From contig NZ_CP102665.1 of NCBI RefSeq assembly GCF_026427355.1, positions 742,501 through 806,500 on the forward strand: 64,000 bases of DNA. Reading direction: 5' to 3'. The notes under the pieces are model-generated. The model was not told the origin of the DNA. It did not search any database and was given only the letters and a program-made list of their open reading frames with translations. Within the stretch, counting starts at the first letter, position 1. Each line of letters begins with the position of its first letter. The DNA comes from Sphingobium sp. JS3065 (GTDB lineage: Bacteria; Pseudomonadota; Alphaproteobacteria; Sphingomonadales; Sphingomonadaceae). Made by a program: the position numbers and the translations under genes. Positions 19,075 through 28,987 of the stretch are shown piece after piece.

Positions 19075-20382
19075 ATGTGGACCTATCATCCCGACCTGCT
19101 CGACCGGCCCGTGCCGCGCTACACCAGCTATCCCACCGCCGCGCAGTTCGGCGGCGGCGTCGGCGCGGCTGACCTGGCCGCCCGGCTGGACCGGGTGGAA
19201 AGGGACGACGCGCTCTCCCTTTATGTCCACATCCCCTATTGCCACGACATCTGCTGGTATTGCGGTTGCAACACGGGCGCGGCGAACCGCGTCCAGCGCC
19301 TCACCGCCTATGTGGAGGCGCTGGAGCGGGAGATCGCGACGGTCGCCGGGCGGCTGAACGGCAGGGGACGGGTACAGCGCATCGCCTTTGGCGGCGGCAG
19401 CCCCAACAGCCTGCCGCTGGTCGATTTCGTCCGTCTGCTCCAGCAATTGCTGCTCTGCTGCGACGCGCATCATGCCGAATTGTCGGTGGAACTCGACCCC
19501 CGCCGCCTGGACGGGCAATGGATATCGACCATGGCCGCCATGGGCGTCGACCGGGTCAATCTGGGCGTGCAGAGCTTCACCCCCCATGTCCAGGCGCGCA
19601 TCGGCCGCATCCAGCCGCTCGACATGGTGGAGCGCGCCGTGGACCAGCTTCGCACCGCCGGGATCGCGACGGGTTTCGACCTGATGTACGGCCTGCCCGG
19701 CCAGACGGCGGACGACCTCGCCGCCACGCTGGACGCCGCCATCGCGATGCGGCCCGCCCGCATCGCCCTGTTCGGCTATGCCCATATGCCCCGGCTGCTG
19801 CCCCGCCAGCGTCGCATCGACGCGGGCGGCCTGCCCGATCTTTCCACCCGCTTCGCCATGGCGGCGCAGGGCTATGAAATGCTGACCGGCGCGGGCTATG
19901 ATGCGATCGGCTTCGACCATTTCGCCCTGCCCCATGACGGCATGGCCGCCGCCGCCCGCGAAGGCCGCCTGCGCCGCAATTTCCAGGGCTTCACCGATGA
20001 TCCGGCGGAGATTTTGCTGGGCCTGGGCGCCAGCGCGATCAGCCAGTTTCCCGACCTGATCGTTCAGAATGAGAAACAGGCCGGTCCCTGGCGCGCCCTG
20101 GCCGACGCCGGACAATTGACCGCCACCCGCGGCACGCTCCGCACGCCGGAGGACCGCCGCCGCGGCCGCATCATCGAAACCCTGCTCTGCCAGGGCGAGG
20201 CGCATGTCGGCACGGCGCACCCGCTGCCCGACCTCAGCCGCTTCGAACAGCTCGGCCTCGTCCGCCTGAGCGAAGGCCGGGTCGCGCTGACGCGGGACGC
20301 CCTGCCCTATGCGCGCAGCATCGCGGCCTGCTTCGACGCCTATCTGCAACCGGCGGAACAGCGGTTCAGCCATGCGGTCTAG
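19075..20382 (+). CDS. hemN: Oxygen-independent coproporphyrinogen III oxidase HemN
   Basis: This radical SAM enzyme converts coproporphyrinogen III to protoporphyrinogen IX without oxygen, for haem synthesis at low oxygen. It has 435 residues, a normal length. The N-terminus has PRYTSYPTA, then YVHIPYCHDICWYCGCNT with the CxxxCxxC cluster Cys, followed by GGGSPNSL and the HemN C-terminal domain. It acts in the cytoplasm. The upstream FNR-like box and the nearby cbb3 operon fit microaerobic haem supply. A small secreted-protein gene overlaps its stop codon. Confidence 0.96.
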   Translation: MWTYHPDLLDRPVPRYTSYPTAAQFGGGVGAADLAARLDRVERDDALSLYVHIPYCHDICWYCGCNTGAANRVQRLTAYVEALEREIATVAGRLNGRGRVQRIAFGGGSPNSLPLVDFVRLLQQLLLCCDAHHAELSVELDPRRLDGQWISTMAAMGVDRVNLGVQSFTPHVQARIGRIQPLDMVERAVDQLRTAGIATGFDLMYGLPGQTADDLAATLDAAIAMRPARIALFGYAHMPRLLPRQRRIDAGGLPDLSTRFAMAAQGYEMLTGAGYDAIGFDHFALPHDGMAAAAREGRLRRNFQGFTDDPAEILLGLGASAISQFPDLIVQNEKQAGPWRALADAGQLTATRGTLRTPEDRRRGRIIETLLCQGEAHVGTAHPLPDLSRFEQLGLVRLSEGRVALTRDALPYARSIAACFDAYLQPAEQRFSHAV

Positions 20383-20593
20383 CGCGTTGGCGTTCCTTGC
20401 CATCATCCCGTTGACGGCGGTCCACGCGCCCGCCGCCGCCACGCAAAGCCCCTGGTATTGCGGCTCCGCGCCGCCGGGCTGGACGCCGCCCTGGCAGCGC
20501 AAGCCCGCCGCGCCGGACGACAAGAGCGCGCCCTGCCATTTCATCCCCTGCGACCGGAAGAAGATGCGCACCATTCCCGCCGCCACGGATTGA
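20372..20593 (+). CDS. Small predicted exported protein, Cys-containing, unknown function
   Basis: This is a 73-residue reading frame whose ATG overlaps the hemN stop by eleven bases in another frame. It has a credible signal peptide (MRSSALAFLAIIPLTAVHAP then AAA) and a short mature part with three Cys (WYCGS, APCHF, IPCDR), many Pro and a basic tail. It could be a small periplasmic protein co-expressed with hemN. I do not recognise a family. The overlap and signal sequence are the only support for its being real. Confidence 0.5.
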   Translation: MRSSALAFLAIIPLTAVHAPAAATQSPWYCGSAPPGWTPPWQRKPAAPDDKSAPCHFIPCDRKKMRTIPAATD

Positions 20594-20607
20594 ACGGCTG
20601 CCCCCGT

Positions 20608-21696
20608 TCAGGCCAACGCCAGCACGCTCGTCAAAATGTTGCGCACCAGGTCCGCCTGCCCCCGCGCCCCGGTCTTGGCGTAGATTTTCTTCGAATAGTT
20701 GCGCGCCGTCTCCACCGTCAGCCCCAGATCGTCGGCCGCCTCGCCAATCGACATGCCCTGCGCGATGGCCCAGGCCAGCCGCGCCTCGCTGGGCAGCAGG
20801 CCGAACAGGTCGACCAACTGGTCGCACCGGTCCGCCTGCGACCATCGGTCTCCGCTGATATAGGCGATGGCGACCGGCGGCGACTGGACCGACAGGGACC
20901 GGTCCTGGATCGGACGCACCAGCATGTCGATCATCGGATCGCGGCTGAGGTTGATCGCCCTGGGCCGCCCGTCCGCATCCTCCGCAAAGCCCTTGACCAG
21001 CGCGGTCAATTCCCGGTCCACCGCCGGGGAAGCGGGTATCAGCCGGTCGTAACGCCCCCGCCGCAGCACGCTCGACCGCTGGAAAAGCTGCTCCAGATGC
21101 GGCGTCATGTCCACGATGCGGCACCGCGCATCCAGCGTCAGCCAGCCCGCATTGAGCCGCCCGAACGCCTCCGACGTCACTGACGACCGGAATTTCTCCC
21201 GCTCGAACGCGACGAAGCTGCGCAGCGCGATGCGCAGATGCGGCACCAGCGCGGTCAGCAGCGCGCCGACCGCCGGACCCACCTCCCGCCCGCCCGCGCA
21301 GCTCAGCCAGGCGTCCATCCCGCTCGGCTCGGTGACGCGGACGGATCGCATGTTGCTGATACCCAACGGCTCCAGAAACTCGGCGCGATAGCCCTGATGC
21401 ACCGCGTCGCCGGGATCGAGCAGTTCGTCCAGCGTATAGACCCGCGCCTCCCGCATCTGCCGGCACGGCAGGGGGTCGCGCCCATATTTTTCGTTGAACA
21501 ACCGGCCCAGATGCAGCGGCGGCGGCGGCCCGGCATAGAGTTCGACGATCCGTTCCTCATCCACCGGACGGAACGCCAGGCTGGCATAGGCCGCCCCCGT
21601 CCGCGCCCGCAGCTTTTCCAGGAATCCATGCCAAAGGGGTTGCTCGAACATACCCTCATGGAGGGCCGCCAATAATCCGCCATCGTCCAGTCGCAT
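20608..21696 (-). CDS. LuxR-type helix-turn-helix transcriptional regulator
   Basis: This 362-residue regulator has a C-terminal LuxR/GerE-type DNA-binding domain (LLPSEARLAWAIAQGMSIGE followed by GLTVETARNYSKKIYAKTGA) and a long N-terminal region of unknown, possibly PAS-like, sensing function. It diverges from cysDNC across about 85 bases holding a 16-bp palindrome, so it may control sulfate activation genes or itself. No phosphoacceptor domain is seen. The ligand is unknown. Confidence 0.85.
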   Translation of the reverse strand: MRLDDGGLLAALHEGMFEQPLWHGFLEKLRARTGAAYASLAFRPVDEERIVELYAGPPPPLHLGRLFNEKYGRDPLPCRQMREARVYTLDELLDPGDAVHQGYRAEFLEPLGISNMRSVRVTEPSGMDAWLSCAGGREVGPAVGALLTALVPHLRIALRSFVAFEREKFRSSVTSEAFGRLNAGWLTLDARCRIVDMTPHLEQLFQRSSVLRRGRYDRLIPASPAVDRELTALVKGFAEDADGRPRAINLSRDPMIDMLVRPIQDRSLSVQSPPVAIAYISGDRWSQADRCDQLVDLFGLLPSEARLAWAIAQGMSIGEAADDLGLTVETARNYSKKIYAKTGARGQADLVRNILTSVLALA

Positions 21697-21711
21697 GGCT
21701 AATATGTATAT

Positions 21712-21727
21712 CCTCCCATATGGGAGG
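21712..21727. promoter_or_regulatory. 16-bp perfect palindrome between the LuxR-type gene and cysD
   Basis: CCTCCCATATGGGAGG is a perfect palindrome 16 bases before the regulator start (21696) and 55 bases before cysD (21782). Its location between divergent genes suggests an operator, perhaps for the LuxR-type protein. This is inference from position and symmetry only. Confidence 0.55.
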
Positions 21728-21781
21728 TACAGCCTTTTCCCTCTTCTGCCATCAGACGGTCACGAAACAAGGCGGTGAACG

Positions 21782-22693
21782 ATGATCGATTCGAAAAGGC
21801 TGACGCATCTGGAGCGTCTGGAGGCGGAGAGCATCCATATCCTGCGGGAGGTGGTGGCGGAGGCCGAGAAGCCGGTGATGCTGTACAGCGTGGGCAAGGA
21901 TTCTGCCGTGATGCTGCATCTGGCGCGCAAGGCCTTCTATCCCTCGCCCCCGCCCTTTCCACTGCTGCATGTCGACACCACCTGGAAATTCAGGGCGATG
22001 TACGACCTGCGCGACCGCATGGCGCGGGAAAGCGGCATGGAATTGCTGGTCTATCACAATCCCGAAGCGCAGGAACGCGGCATCAACCCGTTCGACCACG
22101 GCCCGCTGCACACCGACATGTGGAAGACGGAGGGGCTGAAACAGGCGCTGGGCCTCTACGGCTTCGACGCGGCCTTCGGCGGCGCCCGCCGCGACGAGGA
22201 GAAGAGCCGGGCGAAGGAGCGCATCTTCTCCTTCCGCACCGCCTCCCACGGCTGGGACCCCAAGAACCAGCGGCCGGAACTGTGGAACCTCTACAACGCC
22301 CGCAAGAACAAGGGGGAGAGCATCCGCATCTTCCCGATCAGCAACTGGACCGAACTCGACATCTGGCAATATATCCACCTGAACGACGTGCCCATCGTGC
22401 CGCTCTATTTCGCGGAGGAGCGCCCGACCGTGGAGCGCGACGGCATGCTGCTGATGGTCGACGATGAACGCTTCCCCCTGAAACCGGGCGAGGAGCCGGT
22501 GATGCGCTCCATCCGCTTCCGCACACTGGGCTGCTATCCGCTGACCGGCGCGGTGGAGAGCGCGGCGAAAACGCTGCCGGAGGTGATCCAGGAAACGCTG
22601 CTCACCACCACGTCCGAACGCCAGGGCCGCGCCATCGACAAGGATGCGAGCGGCGCGGGCATGGAGAAGAAGAAGCAGGAAGGCTACTTCTGA
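21782..22693 (+). CDS. cysD: Sulfate adenylyltransferase small subunit CysD
   Basis: This cytoplasmic subunit of ATP sulfurylase has 303 residues and forms adenosine 5'-phosphosulfate with the CysN GTPase. The PP-loop-like motif is [19 protein letters not shown] near residues 35-53. Also seen are [36 protein letters not shown] and the C-terminal [14 protein letters not shown] typical of CysD. It is the first gene of a sulfate-activation operon with cysNC and cysQ. A palindromic repeat separates it from cysNC. Confidence 0.97.
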   Translation: MIDSKRLTHLERLEAESIHILREVVAEAEKPVMLYSVGKDSAVMLHLARKAFYPSPPPFPLLHVDTTWKFRAMYDLRDRMARESGMELLVYHNPEAQERGINPFDHGPLHTDMWKTEGLKQALGLYGFDAAFGGARRDEEKSRAKERIFSFRTASHGWDPKNQRPELWNLYNARKNKGESIRIFPISNWTELDIWQYIHLNDVPIVPLYFAEERPTVERDGMLLMVDDERFPLKPGEEPVMRSIRFRTLGCYPLTGAVESAAKTLPEVIQETLLTTTSERQGRAIDKDASGAGMEKKKQEGYF

Positions 22694-22710
22694 CGAGCCG
22701 TCGCCCCCAG

Positions 22711-22816
22711 CCGTCATCCCAGCGACGGCTGGGATCTCAGGCCTCGTGGCAGACCCTCTCCCAGACCGCCCCTTCGACCCAGACCAACCAGATCCCGGCC
22801 TTCGCCGGGATGACGG
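22711..22816. repeat. Dispersed inverted repeat (CGTCATCCC / GGGATGACG type) between cysD and cysNC
   Basis: The left part CCGTCATCCCAGCGACGGCT is itself hairpin-forming. The right part ends CCGGGATGACGG (to 22816). The two halves are mutually complementary, with ATCT/AGAT extensions, and bracket about 50 bases. This type of sequence is dispersed in many proteobacterial genomes. The right edge lies only ten bases before the cysNC start, so it may affect expression of the second gene. Confidence 0.7.
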
Positions 22817-22826
22817 GACAGATGAT

Positions 22827-24740
22827 ATGACCGACACGCTCGACGACCCCATCTACAAGACCGACGCCCTCATCGCGGAGGATATCGACCAGTATCTGGA
22901 GGTGCACCAGCACAAGACGATGCTGCGCTTCATCACCTGCGGGTCGGTGGACGACGGCAAGTCGACGCTGATCGGCCGCCTGCTCTACGACAGCAAGATG
23001 ATCTTCGAGGATCAGCTTGAGGCGCTCCAGGCGGATTCGAAGAAGGTCGGCACCCAGGGGCAGCAGATCGACTTCGCCCTGCTGGTCGACGGCCTCGCCG
23101 CGGAGCGCGAACAGGGCATCACCATTGACGTCGCCTATCGCTTCTTCGCGACGGAAAAGCGCAAGTTCATCGTCGCCGACACGCCCGGCCACGAACAATA
23201 TACCCGCAACATGGTGACGGGCGCGTCCACCGCCGACCTGGCCGTCATCCTGATCGACGCGCGCAAGGGCGTGCTGACGCAGACCCGCCGCCACAGCTAT
23301 CTGGCGCACCTCATCGGCATCCGCAACATCGTGCTGGCGGTGAACAAGATGGACCTGGTCGACTATGATCAGGCGGTCTATGACGGCATCGTCAAGGATT
23401 ATGCCGAATTCGCGAACAGCATCGGCATCAGGGCCTTCACGGCCATGCCCATTTCCGGATTCAAGGGCGACAATATCACCGGCCCGTCGGAAAACACCCC
23501 CTGGTACAAGGGTCCGGCGCTGATCGAACATCTGGAGACGGTGGAGGTCGACCAGGTTTCCGACCAGGAAAAGCCGTTCCGCATGGCGGTGCAGTGGGTC
23601 AACCGCCCCAATCTCGACTTTCGCGGCTTTTCCGGCCAGATCGCGACCGGCACGGTCAAGGTGGGCGATGCGATCCGCGTCCTGCCTTCGGGCAAGACCA
23701 GCAGCATCAGCCGCATCGTCACGCTGGATGCGGACCTCGACATCGCGGTCGCCGGCCAGTCGGTGACGCTCTGTTTCGCGGACGAGGTCGACTGCTCGCG
23801 CGGCGACGTGATCGCGGCGTCGGACAATCCCCCCCAGACCGCCGACCAGTTCGAAGCGACCATCATCTGGATGGCGGATGAGGAAATGCTGCCCGGCCGC
23901 CCCTATTGGCTAAAGATCGGCACCCAGACCGTCACCACCACGATCCAGCAGCCCAAATATCAGGTCAACGTCAACACGATGGAGCATCTGGCGGCCAGGA
24001 CGCTGGAACTCAACGCCATCGGCGTCGCCAACCTGTCGACCGACAAGCAGGTGGTGTTCGAACCCTATGAGGCGAACCGGACATTGGGCGGCTTCATCCT
24101 GATCGACAAGATCACCAACGCCACCGTGGCGGCGGGGATGCTGCATTTCAGCCTGCGCCGCGCCCAGAATGTCCATTGGCAGGCGACCGACGTCAGCCGC
24201 GACTTCCACGCGGGCCTCAAGAACCAGAAGCCCGCCGTGCTGTGGTTCACCGGCCTTTCCGGCGCGGGCAAGTCGACCATCGCCAATCTGGTCGAAAAGA
24301 AGCTGGCCCGCATGAACCGCCACACCTTCCTGCTGGACGGCGACAATGTGCGCCATGGCCTGAACAAGGATCTGGGCTTCACCGACGCCGACCGGGTGGA
24401 GAATATCCGCCGCGTGGGCGAAGTGGCGAAGCTGATGACCGATGCGGGCCTGATCGTGATCACCGCCTTCATCTCGCCTTTCCGGGCGGAACGCGAAATG
24501 GTGCGGCAGATGATGCAGCCCGGCGAGTTCATAGAGGTGCATATCGACACCCCACTCGCCGATGCGGAGGCCCGCGACGTCAAGGGCCTCTACAAGAAGG
24601 CGCGCTCCGGCGAACTCAAGAACTTCACCGGCATCGACAGCCCCTATGAAGCGCCGGAGGATCCGGAAATCCACATCGACACCACCGGCATGACCGCCGA
24701 GCAGGCGGCAGAGGCGATCGTCGCCAGGATCATTCCATGA
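22827..24740 (+). CDS. cysNC: Bifunctional sulfate adenylyltransferase subunit 1 / APS kinase CysNC
   Basis: This is a 637-residue fusion. Residues about 30-450 are the CysN GTPase of ATP sulfurylase ([38 protein letters not shown]). Residues about 460-637 are APS kinase ([36 protein letters not shown]). It drives APS formation and then phosphorylates it to PAPS. The start at 22827 ([20 protein letters not shown]) is chosen because the open frame upstream only translates the repeat. The stop overlaps the cysQ start (ATGA). Confidence 0.97.
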   Translation: MTDTLDDPIYKTDALIAEDIDQYLEVHQHKTMLRFITCGSVDDGKSTLIGRLLYDSKMIFEDQLEALQADSKKVGTQGQQIDFALLVDGLAAEREQGITIDVAYRFFATEKRKFIVADTPGHEQYTRNMVTGASTADLAVILIDARKGVLTQTRRHSYLAHLIGIRNIVLAVNKMDLVDYDQAVYDGIVKDYAEFANSIGIRAFTAMPISGFKGDNITGPSENTPWYKGPALIEHLETVEVDQVSDQEKPFRMAVQWVNRPNLDFRGFSGQIATGTVKVGDAIRVLPSGKTSSISRIVTLDADLDIAVAGQSVTLCFADEVDCSRGDVIAASDNPPQTADQFEATIIWMADEEMLPGRPYWLKIGTQTVTTTIQQPKYQVNVNTMEHLAARTLELNAIGVANLSTDKQVVFEPYEANRTLGGFILIDKITNATVAAGMLHFSLRRAQNVHWQATDVSRDFHAGLKNQKPAVLWFTGLSGAGKSTIANLVEKKLARMNRHTFLLDGDNVRHGLNKDLGFTDADRVENIRRVGEVAKLMTDAGLIVITAFISPFRAEREMVRQMMQPGEFIEVHIDTPLADAEARDVKGLYKKARSGELKNFTGIDSPYEAPEDPEIHIDTTGMTAEQAAEAIVARIIP

Positions 24741-25486
24741 CCGACGCCGAACTGGCGGCCCATCTGGCCGAAGTCGCGGGACGCATACTGATCGACGTGC
24801 GGACCAGCGGGTTGTTCAGCCCGAAGGCGCTGGGCAAGGCGGGCGACCAGACCGCCAACCAGTTCCTCTGCCACGCCCTGCGCGAGGTGCGGCCCGAAGA
24901 CGGCCTGCTGTCGGAGGAGGAGAAGGACAATGCCGACCGCCTGGCCAAAAGCCGGGTGTGGATAGTCGACCCGGTCGACGGCACCCGCGAATATGGCGAG
25001 GCGCGCGCCGACTGGGCGGTGCATGTCGGGCTGGCCATTGACGGGCGTCCGGCCGTGGGCGCGGTCGCGCTGCCCGGCCTGGACGGCGGCACGCTGCTGC
25101 GTTCCGACCGGCCCGTCGCCTTGCCGCCCGCGCCGGAAAAGCCGCGCATGGTCGTGTCGCGCACGCGCCCGGCCAAGGAAGCGGTCGCCGTGGCGGAAAG
25201 ACTGGGCGCCGAACTGGTGCCCATGGGATCGGCGGGGGCCAAGGCGATGGCGTTGATCCTGGGCCAGGCCGACATCTACCTCCACAGCGGGGGCCAATAT
25301 GAATGGGACAGCATGGCGCCGGTCGCCGTCGCGCAGGCCCACGGCCTCCACTGCTCGCGCATCGACGGCTCACCGCTCGTCTACAACCGGAGCGACGTCT
25401 ACCTTCCCGACCTGCTGATCTGCCGGCAGGAACAGGCAGACCAATTGCTGACCCTGATCGCGGACGTAGCCCGAACAGGCGGTTGA
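24737..25486 (+). CDS. cysQ: 3'(2'),5'-bisphosphate nucleotidase CysQ
   Basis: This 249-residue enzyme of the inositol-monophosphatase fold removes 3'-phosphoadenosine 5'-phosphate made during sulfate assimilation. The metal-binding motifs are [12 protein letters not shown] and [12 protein letters not shown], with LSEEEKDN as the upstream acidic site. It is coupled to cysNC by a four-base overlap, which supports its role in PAPS/PAP turnover. Confidence 0.94.
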   Translation: MTDAELAAHLAEVAGRILIDVRTSGLFSPKALGKAGDQTANQFLCHALREVRPEDGLLSEEEKDNADRLAKSRVWIVDPVDGTREYGEARADWAVHVGLAIDGRPAVGAVALPGLDGGTLLRSDRPVALPPAPEKPRMVVSRTRPAKEAVAVAERLGAELVPMGSAGAKAMALILGQADIYLHSGGQYEWDSMAPVAVAQAHGLHCSRIDGSPLVYNRSDVYLPDLLICRQEQADQLLTLIADVARTGG

Positions 25487-25565
25487 AGCTCAGGCGGCGG
25501 GGACGAATTCGGGGCTTGCCACACTGACCGATTGGGTGGGAAGCGGACTTTCCGCTTTCATTCTT

Positions 25566-25700
25566 CCGTTCGCCCTGAGTAGGGACTGAGCGAAGTCGAA
25601 GGCCCGTATCGAAGGGTCTGCGCGACATCCTTCGATACGCCATTTCGACAAGCCTGTCCTGAGCCTGTCGAAGGGCTCAATGGCTACTCAGGACGAACGG
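25566..25700. repeat. 135-bp palindromic repeat with CCGTTCG / CGAACGG ends
   Basis: The outer arms are 17 bases (25566-25582 and 25684-25700, one mismatch). Inner arms GTATCGAAGG (25606-25615) and CCTTCGATAC (25629-25638) form a further hairpin, and the remainder holds GTCGAAGG / CCTGTCGAAGGG motifs. This family of dispersed repeats is common in alpha- and gammaproteobacteria. It lies between convergent cysQ and the methyltransferase gene. No coding potential is seen in 25487-25751. Confidence 0.7.
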
Positions 25701-25751
25701 AGAGTGGCAGCAATTGGCCATTCCCCCACATTCCCAACCATCCAAACCGCC

Positions 25752-26408
25752 TCACCGCGTCCGCGAAGCCCAATAAAGATGGCAGGGCGGCACGTTGCGC
25801 CATTCGAACCCCGTCCCGACCTTCGCGAAGCGCCGTTCCAGCAGCGGCTGGACCGCCTTGCGCATCTGATAGGCCATGAACAGCCCGTCAGGGGCCAGGG
25901 CGCGGGCGCTCGCCTCCATCAACCGTTCCGCCCGCTCCGGCGCCAATGTCGAAAAGGGCAGGCCGGACAGGATGCAGTCCGCCTTGTCCCACCCCTGCCC
26001 GGCCATGATGTCCAGCACCGCGTCCGCCGAGCCGGTCACGGCGATCAGCCGCCTGTCCCGGTTCGCCCCGCGCAGATGATCGATGAAGGCCGCGCTGGTG
26101 TCGATGGCCAGCAGCCGCGCATGACCCGGCAGCCGGTCCAGCAAGGCGCGGGTGAAGATGCCCGTGCCCGGCCCATATTCGATGACGCGCCGCATCCGGC
26201 TCCAGTCCACGGGCGCGAGCATGGCTTCGACCAGGAAATGCGACGCCGGAAAGGCGGACCCGACGGCCAGCGGATGCCTGAAAAACTCCCGCGCCGCCAG
26301 CGCCAGCAATCCCGACCCGCGCTCCCGCGCCAGCACGCCTCGCGCCGCCCTGTTTTCGAACGTCTTGTCTTCGAAAGATGCCGCCACGATTGCTCCCTCT
26401 CCGAACAT
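25752..26408 (-). CDS. Class I SAM-dependent methyltransferase, phospholipid N-methyltransferase-like
   Basis: This protein of about 218 residues has a Rossmann methyltransferase fold. Motif I is VIEYGPGTGIFTRALL, the acidic end of strand 2 is LLAIDTS, and ILSGLPFSTL is a variant of the motif IV region. The opening FFRHPLAVGSAFPASHFLVE resembles PmtA-type phosphatidylethanolamine N-methyltransferases and related rRNA-like methylases. The start at 26408 is the first ATG in frame; an upstream TTG is less likely. The substrate is not proven by sequence. Confidence 0.8.
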   Translation of the reverse strand: MFGEGAIVAASFEDKTFENRAARGVLARERGSGLLALAAREFFRHPLAVGSAFPASHFLVEAMLAPVDWSRMRRVIEYGPGTGIFTRALLDRLPGHARLLAIDTSAAFIDHLRGANRDRRLIAVTGSADAVLDIMAGQGWDKADCILSGLPFSTLAPERAERLMEASARALAPDGLFMAYQMRKAVQPLLERRFAKVGTGFEWRNVPPCHLYWASRTR

Positions 26409-26499
26409 TCCGGCGGCCGATCCGCGCCGGGCTTGCAAAGCAAACCCTCAGGATCAGGCCGAGGTTCCTGGAAAAAGCCTCAGCCGGCCCCACGCCCGC

Positions 26500-27384
26500 C
26501 TATAACCGCTCCCGCACCCCCCGCGTCACCTCTTCCAGAAAATCCGCCGCCGCCCGAACCCTCGGCAGCCTCTGCAGATCCGCATGCATGACCAGCCAAT
26601 AGCTGCGCCACACCTCCATCGACTCGGGGAATAGCTGGACCAGCCGCTCATCCTCCGCCGCCGCGAAGACGTGCAGCACCCCCAGCCCCATGCCCGCCGC
26701 CACCGCCGCATGCTGCGCCGCGCTGGAACTGGCGCGGAAGACGATGGCCGCGCCCGGCAGCAACTGGTCCAGCGCGATCATCTCGGCAAATCCGGCCAGT
26801 TCCTCGATATAGGAAACGAAGACATGACGGCTGAGGTCGGCGCGGGTCGCCGGTTCGCCCTGCCGCTCCAGATAGGCTTTCGACGCATAGAGACCCAGGC
26901 GATAATCGGTCAGCTTGCGCGTCACGAACCGGCCCTTGGGCGGCGGTTTCAGCATCACGGCGATCTCCGCCTCCCGCCGGGACAGGCTGGCCGCCTTGCT
27001 TTCGGACGCGATTTCCAGCGTCAGCCGCGGATGCCGTTCGCGCAAATCCGCGGCGCGGGGCGCGATCAGATGGCTGGCGAAGGCCTCCGGCGTGGCGATG
27101 CGCACCGTCCCCTCCACCTCCCGGTCGCGCCCGGCGACGCTGCTCAGCGCGGCCAGCAATTCGCTCTCGATCCGCTCGGCATGGGGGACCAGCGCGAAGG
27201 CGGCGGGCGTGGGCGTCACCCCGCGCGGGCTGCGGTCGAACAGCCGCGCGCCCAGCGTCGCTTCCATATTGGTCAGGCGGCGGGCGACCGTGCTATGATC
27301 CACGCCGACCCGGCGGGCGGCGGCCAGCATGTTCCCCTCCCGCATCACGGCCAGGAACAGGCGCAGTTCGTCAGAATTCAGCAT
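26500..27384 (-). CDS. LysR-family transcriptional regulator
   Basis: This 294-residue LysR-type regulator has an N-terminal winged HTH (LRLFLAVMREGNMLAAARRV followed by GVDHSTVARRLTNMEATLGA) and a LysR substrate-binding domain. It diverges from mmsA with 100 bases between starts, so it probably regulates that gene in response to a pathway intermediate. The ATG at 27384 is used; two codons upstream is a TTG alternative. Confidence 0.9.
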   Translation of the reverse strand: MLNSDELRLFLAVMREGNMLAAARRVGVDHSTVARRLTNMEATLGARLFDRSPRGVTPTPAAFALVPHAERIESELLAALSSVAGRDREVEGTVRIATPEAFASHLIAPRAADLRERHPRLTLEIASESKAASLSRREAEIAVMLKPPPKGRFVTRKLTDYRLGLYASKAYLERQGEPATRADLSRHVFVSYIEELAGFAEMIALDQLLPGAAIVFRASSSAAQHAAVAAGMGLGVLHVFAAAEDERLVQLFPESMEVWRSYWLVMHADLQRLPRVRAAADFLEEVTRGVRERL

Positions 27385-27484
27385 GGGCAAACCTGCACAA
27401 CCAATGTGTCCCGATACCTGTATATCTGCAAAGCCCAGGCGTCTATATCAAAGCGATTCCACCGTCAGGAGAGGAACCGGAAAA

Positions 27485-28984
27485 ATGCGTTCAATTACCC
27501 ACTTCATTCATGGACAATCCGCCCCGCTGGCCGGCGCCCGCCTTTCCGACGTGCTGAATCCCGCCACCGGCGCGGTCCAGGCGCAGGTCGAACTGGCCAC
27601 CGCCGCCCATCTCCAGAAGGCGATCGATTCCGCGCTTTCCGCCCAGCCCGATTGGGCCGCGACCAACCCCCAGCGCCGCGCCCGCGTGATGTTCCGCTTC
27701 AAGGAACTGATCGAACAGAATATGGACGAACTCGCCGTCCTGCTCTCCTCCGAACATGGCAAGGTGGTGGCCGACGCCCGGGGCGACATCCAGCGCGGTC
27801 TGGAAGTCGTCGAATTCGCCTGCGGTATCCCCCATCTGCTGAAGGGCGAATATACCCAGGGCGCCGGTCCGGGCATCGACGTCTATTCGATGCGCCAGCC
27901 GCTGGGCATCGCGGCGGGCATCACCCCGTTCAACTTCCCGGCGATGATCCCGCTCTGGATGAGCGCCATGGCGATCGCCTGCGGCAACGCCTTCATCCTG
28001 AAGCCCTCTGAACGCGACCCCTCCGTGCCAGTGCGTCTGGCCGAACTCGCCATCGAAGCGGGCATGCCGGCGGGCATCCTGAACGTCGTCCATGGCGACA
28101 AGGAAATGGTCGACGCCATTCTCGACCATCCGGACATCAAGGCGGTCAGCTTCGTCGGATCGTCCGACATCGCCAATTATGTCTATGCCCGCGGTGCCCA
28201 GAACGGCAAGCGCGTGCAGGCGATGGGCGGCGCGAAGAATCACGGCATCATCCTGCCCGACGCCGACATGGACCAGGCAGTGGCCGACATCGTCGGCGCG
28301 GCCTATGGCTCGGCGGGCGAACGCTGCATGGCGCTGCCCGTGGTGGTGCCGGTGGGCGAGGCGACGGCGGAGGCCTTCCGCGCCAAGCTGATAAACGCCA
28401 TCGAGACGCTGCGCCCCGGCATCCCGACCGATCCCGACGCGCAATATGGTCCGCTGGTCACCGGCGTGCACAAGGCGCGGGTGGAAAGCTATATCCAGAT
28501 GGCCGCCGACGAAGGCGCGGAAATCGTGGTCGACGGGCGCGGCTTCTCGCTCCAGGGCTATGAGGAGGGCTTCTACCTCGCCCCGACGCTGATCGACCGG
28601 GTCACGCCGGACATGAAGAGCTATCAGGACGAGATTTTCGGGCCGGTGCTCCAGATCCTGCGCGCCCAGACCTTCGAGGAGGCGCTGAGCTATCCGTCGA
28701 AGCATCAGTACGGGAACGGCGTCGCCATCTTCACCCGCAACGGCGACTATGCCCGCAAGTTCGCCGCCGATGTCGAAGTCGGGATGGTCGGCATCAACGT
28801 GCCGATCCCGGTGCCGGTCGCCTATCACAGCTTCGGCGGCTGGAAGCGTTCGGGCTTCGGCGATCTCGATCAATATGGCATTGACGGCATGCGCTTCTAC
28901 ACCCGCACCAAGAAGATCACGCAGCGCTGGCCCGACGGCGGCGCGGTGATCGACCAGAGCTTCGTCATCCCGACGATGAAATAA
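27485..28984 (+). CDS. mmsA: CoA-acylating methylmalonate-semialdehyde dehydrogenase MmsA
   Basis: This 499-residue aldehyde dehydrogenase converts (methyl)malonate semialdehyde to propionyl-CoA or acetyl-CoA in valine, inositol or beta-alanine catabolism. It shows the family pattern MRSITHFIHGQ, GITPFNFPAMIPLWM, FVGSSDIANYVYARG and the catalytic Cys in GSAGERCMALPV, where MMSDH proteins have this Arg-Cys-Met in place of the usual GQxC. The start follows CAGGAGAGG. It diverges from a LysR regulator. Confidence 0.95.
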   Translation: MRSITHFIHGQSAPLAGARLSDVLNPATGAVQAQVELATAAHLQKAIDSALSAQPDWAATNPQRRARVMFRFKELIEQNMDELAVLLSSEHGKVVADARGDIQRGLEVVEFACGIPHLLKGEYTQGAGPGIDVYSMRQPLGIAAGITPFNFPAMIPLWMSAMAIACGNAFILKPSERDPSVPVRLAELAIEAGMPAGILNVVHGDKEMVDAILDHPDIKAVSFVGSSDIANYVYARGAQNGKRVQAMGGAKNHGIILPDADMDQAVADIVGAAYGSAGERCMALPVVVPVGEATAEAFRAKLINAIETLRPGIPTDPDAQYGPLVTGVHKARVESYIQMAADEGAEIVVDGRGFSLQGYEEGFYLAPTLIDRVTPDMKSYQDEIFGPVLQILRAQTFEEALSYPSKHQYGNGVAIFTRNGDYARKFAADVEVGMVGINVPIPVPVAYHSFGGWKRSGFGDLDQYGIDGMRFYTRTKKITQRWPDGGAVIDQSFVIPTMK

Positions 28985-28987
28985 GCC

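Noticed and set aside
22644..22826. Upstream in-frame extension of cysNC
   Set aside because: It translates the palindromic repeat. The conserved N-terminus begins at 22827.
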